From assembly GCA_963575745.1 (NCBI GenBank), contig CAUYUJ010015274.1, forward strand, positions 187,935-251,934: a stretch of 64,000 bases of DNA, given 5' to 3'. Positions 62,599-64,000 of this stretch are shown here, one piece after another. The notes beneath the pieces are model-generated. The model was given only the letters and a program-made list of their open reading frames with translations. It was not told where the DNA came from and searched no databases. The number at the start of each line of letters is the position of its first letter. The stretch's first letter is position 1. Position numbers and translations under genes: made by a program. Origin of the DNA: Prorocentrum cordatum. Its lineage: Eukaryota; Sar; Dinophyceae; Prorocentrales; Prorocentraceae.

Positions 62599-64000
62599 AG
62601 GTCTGACAACTGGACCGGAAAGCGCCCCAGGCGCTGACCAGCCTGCAACCGGGCCTACCCTGTCCGGCATAGCGCGCCGCGACCGCCTTCCTACGCTCCC
62701 AACCAACTTGCGGCAAGGTCCTGGTCCTGCCCTCCGCCGGCCACGCCCACCACCTGTTCCCCCTTCCCCCCCCTCATCACCTGGCTTGGGACCTTGTGTC
62801 CTCCTGTTCCCCCCTACCTGTTCCCCCGCTGCCTTGGCAGGAAAGACTGGCGCTGGTGCCTGGCTGCCCACATGCGCCCCCGTCGGGCGCGCGGCGCAGG
62901 CTGGCGAGCGCAGTGGCGGCGCACCTGAGACGCGCACAGTCCACTCGCAGCGTCCGCTTGCTGGCCCACCTGGCCCCCGACTGCGTCGCCTGCCCCCCCC
63001 AAAAAAAAACCACCCACTTGTCTTTAACGCGTATTGGGACCGTGTGTCCTACCTGTACCCATTGGGGGCCCAGCTCCTCCCACGTGAGCACCTGCGGCGC
63101 GGGCTGGCACGTCGACGGCTGACGGTGAGCGCTGGCCTTTCTCCTTCCCGTTCGCTTCTCCCCCCCCCGCTCGCCCCCCCTCCTCCCACGGCGGCAGCGC
63201 CCAGCACTGCGCGGCTTCGGCCCGGCGCCGGGCGCTGCACCTTGCCGCCTCGGCGGCCCCGCTCGCCATGGCGCTGCGCGGCTCAGGCCCGGCCCTCGGC
63301 AATGCGGATGTCAGCGCATCGTATGTGGCTGCTGCCCGTCTTCACGCGCTGGCGGTGCAGGGCAGGTTCCCCCCCTGCAGCCCACCGACATCCTGTCGGT
63401 CATGAACGGCCCCCTCGTCTGAGGCCGCTCCTCAAGCAAGCTGCCACCTGGGCGTGGATTGGACTACCGCCCCGGGCCTCTTCCGCATCACCCGGTGGCA
63501 CAACGTTGCACATCGCCTTCGCGGTGCTCCTCTTCTGCCTGGACGTCGACCTGGTCAAGTGGCACGTCCCCCTCGGCAGCGCTTGAGGCTGGTGTTCGCG
63601 ATTGGCCGTCGACGGCGACGCCTTCTCCTCCACCCTCCGGGTCTTCGCCCCCGGCACCAGTCCGCGGCGCACCTGCTCCTGCGCATCCACTTCGACGATC
63701 GGCGCCGCCTGCACCCCGGGCTTCGCCCACTCTGGCCGCCTGAGGCCCCGCCTTCTTGTGCCCTGTCTCCCTAATTAAAGCTGCGCGTAGCCCGCCTAGC
63801 TTTTAGCGGAAGAGGTCCGCTCTCGCCCCGCAGACCAAACAAAAATCTTTCCAATCTGTCTGATCGGGGCATGGTCGGGACAGCTGGGTCGTCGCTCGAT
63901 TCGCGGCCGCTTGCTGCTCGGGGGCTCGGGCCACACTGGCATCCGTCGTGGTCCACCTGGACGCGCCCCACAGGCCGCCCCCTGTCGAGGCGCGTGGACC
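62599..64000. other. Unassigned GC-rich region at the window end
   Basis: Pro/Ala/Arg-rich frames overlap on both strands (longest 348 codons on +, 62540-63586) without a recognisable domain. An ATTAAAG at 63773-63779 follows an in-frame stop but cannot be tied to a gene. Nothing else is supported. Confidence 0.4.

Overview
This window looks like nuclear DNA of a dinoflagellate, most likely a Symbiodiniaceae relative. That is an inference from four things. First, there is a large Ty1/copia-type LTR retrotransposon carrying captured enzyme domains. Second, there is a non-LTR reverse transcriptase relic of the kind common in these genomes. Third, repeat density is extreme, with tri-, tetra-, penta- and hexanucleotide tracts, 73-bp, 90-bp, ~100-bp and ~200-bp arrays, and hundreds of copies of a GGCCGTCTTGG-like decamer. 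Fourth, one intron is resolvable and ends in AG before a G. No rRNA, tRNA or CRISPR was seen.

Layout. 1-6.9 kb: GC-rich DNA with a GTC microsatellite and a 1.0-kb tandem duplication, no recognisable gene. 6.9-15.8 kb: degenerate protein-coding sequence on the + strand. It holds a duplicated exon-like module (6.9 and 7.8 kb), a third relative at 10.3 kb, a hairpin insertion at 11.2 kb, and a broken gene of roughly 1,400 codons with a C2H2 finger. 16.15-17.1 kb: an AT-rich ~200-bp satellite. 17.1-18.4 kb: GGA tracts and decamer arrays. 18.4-34.9 kb: the retrotransposon. 35-52.5 kb: a mosaic of repeats with one broken minus-strand gene (40-40.8 kb) and one small repeat-bearing ORF (46.7-47.1 kb). 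52.5-64 kb: mostly unassigned GC-rich DNA with a GTA microsatellite (58.5-59.4 kb) and a LINE reverse transcriptase fragment (62.0-62.6 kb).

The main object is the element at 18409-34936 (16.5 kb). It has 284-bp direct LTRs that differ at only 4 positions, a 5-bp target-site duplication, and a primer-binding site abutting the 5' LTR that resembles initiator-tRNA-Met sites. Four long ORFs follow in order: (1) Gag with two hydrophobic segments, a CCHC knuckle and a Tpt1/KptA-like RNA 2'-phosphotransferase domain; (2) a RING-H2 finger; (3) an aspartic-protease-like domain; (4) one or two methyltransferase-like domains, integrase, reverse transcriptase and RNase H. The catalytic residues I could check are present. 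About 46 copies of a 14-nt hairpin (5-bp stem, mostly GNNA loop) punctuate the linkers between domains. They occur in all three reading frames and some show compensatory stem changes, so the repeat seems constrained as nucleic acid rather than as peptide.

Frame changes between the element's ORFs and within the 7-16 kb region could be decay, recoding, splicing or assembly indels; the sequence alone does not decide.
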